Source: JABWCE01 sp964355045 (GTDB lineage Bacteria > Bacteroidota > Bacteroidia > NS11-12g > UBA9320). Taken from it: a stretch of DNA of 40,693 nucleotides. The stretch spans positions 1 to 40,693 of the forward strand of contig CAYHCM010000012.1 in assembly GCA_964355045.1 (NCBI GenBank), given 5' to 3'. Under the pieces are notes generated by a model. It was not told the origin of the DNA. It did no database searches and saw only the letters and a program-made list of their open reading frames with translations. The position numbers were made by a program, and so were the translations under genes. Of the stretch, positions 40,466 to 40,693 are shown piece by piece (position 1 is the stretch's first letter; every line of letters starts with the position of its first letter).

Positions 40466-40693
40466 TCAATACTTTAACAAATCTATTAAAACTGGCAATA
40501 ATTGATTTCTCCCCAAAAAATTATCTTCCAAATCCTTAGCCATAGGTATAGGTGTATCAAGGCTTCCAACCCTTTTTACAGGAGCGTCTAAATATTCAAA
40601 ACAATGTTCCGAAATCCAGGCTGCTATCTCCGCTCCTATTCCTCCGGTCAATGTATCTTCATGCACTATTACTACTTTTCCCGTTTTTTTAAC
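40466..40693 (-). CDS. 2-oxoacid dehydrogenase E1 component, beta subunit (C-terminal end, cut by window edge)
   Basis: The frame is open to the right edge and reads VKKTGKVVIVHEDTLTGGIG, EIAAWISEHCFEYLDAPVKR, VGSLDTPIPMAKDLEDNFL and a short tail LLPVLIDLLKY. This is the C-terminal part of the transketolase-like beta subunit of pyruvate or branched-chain 2-oxoacid dehydrogenase E1, where VxRVxxxDxPxPxAxxLE is conserved. Many Bacteroidota carry a single fused alpha-beta E1, and the fragment cannot tell fused from separate. Together with E2 and E3 it would make acyl-CoA from 2-oxoacids. Confidence 0.85.
   Translation of the reverse strand, partial: VKKTGKVVIVHEDTLTGGIGAEIAAWISEHCFEYLDAPVKRVGSLDTPIPMAKDLEDNFLGRNQLLPVLIDLLKY

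Noticed and set aside
1..40693. tRNA or rRNA genes and integrase/att sites bordering the islands
   Set aside because: Read-through of the intergenic stretches showed no tRNA-like cloverleaf, rRNA segment or integrase gene.

Overview
The window looks like a piece of a Bacteroidota genome, probably a metagenome-assembled one. Reasons: AT-rich DNA; Bacteroidota-type -7 elements (TAnnTTTG) close to many start codons; proteins ending in type IX secretion (T9SS) type A and type B sorting domains; PKD-rich surface proteins; a DUF6029 outer-membrane protein; and an elongated Lgt. A 100-N scaffold gap is flanked by an identical 55-bp sequence, which fits a de Bruijn-graph assembly. I saw no rRNA, tRNA, CRISPR array, integrase or transposase gene.

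Left part (1-8134). The C-terminal end of an unidentified protein is followed by imidazolonepropionase (hutI). Next comes an AT-rich defence-type island: a two-gene operon of a DUF262 protein and a RelA/SpoT-domain protein, then a type II restriction endonuclease overlapping its N6-adenine methyltransferase. A DEAD-box-type RNA helicase with the unusual box DEYD closes this part.

Middle part (8135-17471). Mostly housekeeping and envelope genes: a DNA/RNA non-specific endonuclease lipoprotein, a CNNM/CorC-type membrane protein, an unknown integral membrane protein, a secreted PNGase F-like protein, Lgt with a repeat-derived C-terminal tail, a SAM methyltransferase and the tRNA methylthiotransferase MtaB. 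Intergenic spaces carry palindromic and tandem repeats.

Toxin-antitoxin array (17.4-20.5 kb). Four small modules lie in a row: DUF5615/DUF433; a HigB-like toxin with a stop at codon 3 plus its intact XRE antitoxin; a MazE/MazF-like pair; and an orphan 42-codon antitoxin-like gene. They are separated by copies of the same sequences: a 13-bp-arm palindrome and a short reverse-strand coding fragment ending in SMLK-x-LGY. The 5' end of mtaB with its upstream region is duplicated (about 335 bp), so that the first module is bracketed by the two copies.

Right part (20.5-40.7 kb). A secreted protein of unknown function, a 2794-residue PKD-repeat protein with a type B sorting domain, a DUF6029 protein, a frameshifted endonuclease/exonuclease/phosphatase gene, and a two-LamG-domain T9SS protein interrupted by the assembly gap. 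Then a surface-polysaccharide group (two glycosyltransferases, a sugar-nucleotide epimerase and a nucleotidyltransferase) with a cyclophilin-FKBP fusion, a small unknown gene, and the C-terminal end of a 2-oxoacid dehydrogenase E1 beta subunit at the right edge.

The strongest candidates for undescribed biology are the DUF262 + RelA/SpoT operon and the repeat-separated toxin-antitoxin array beside the duplicated mtaB start.
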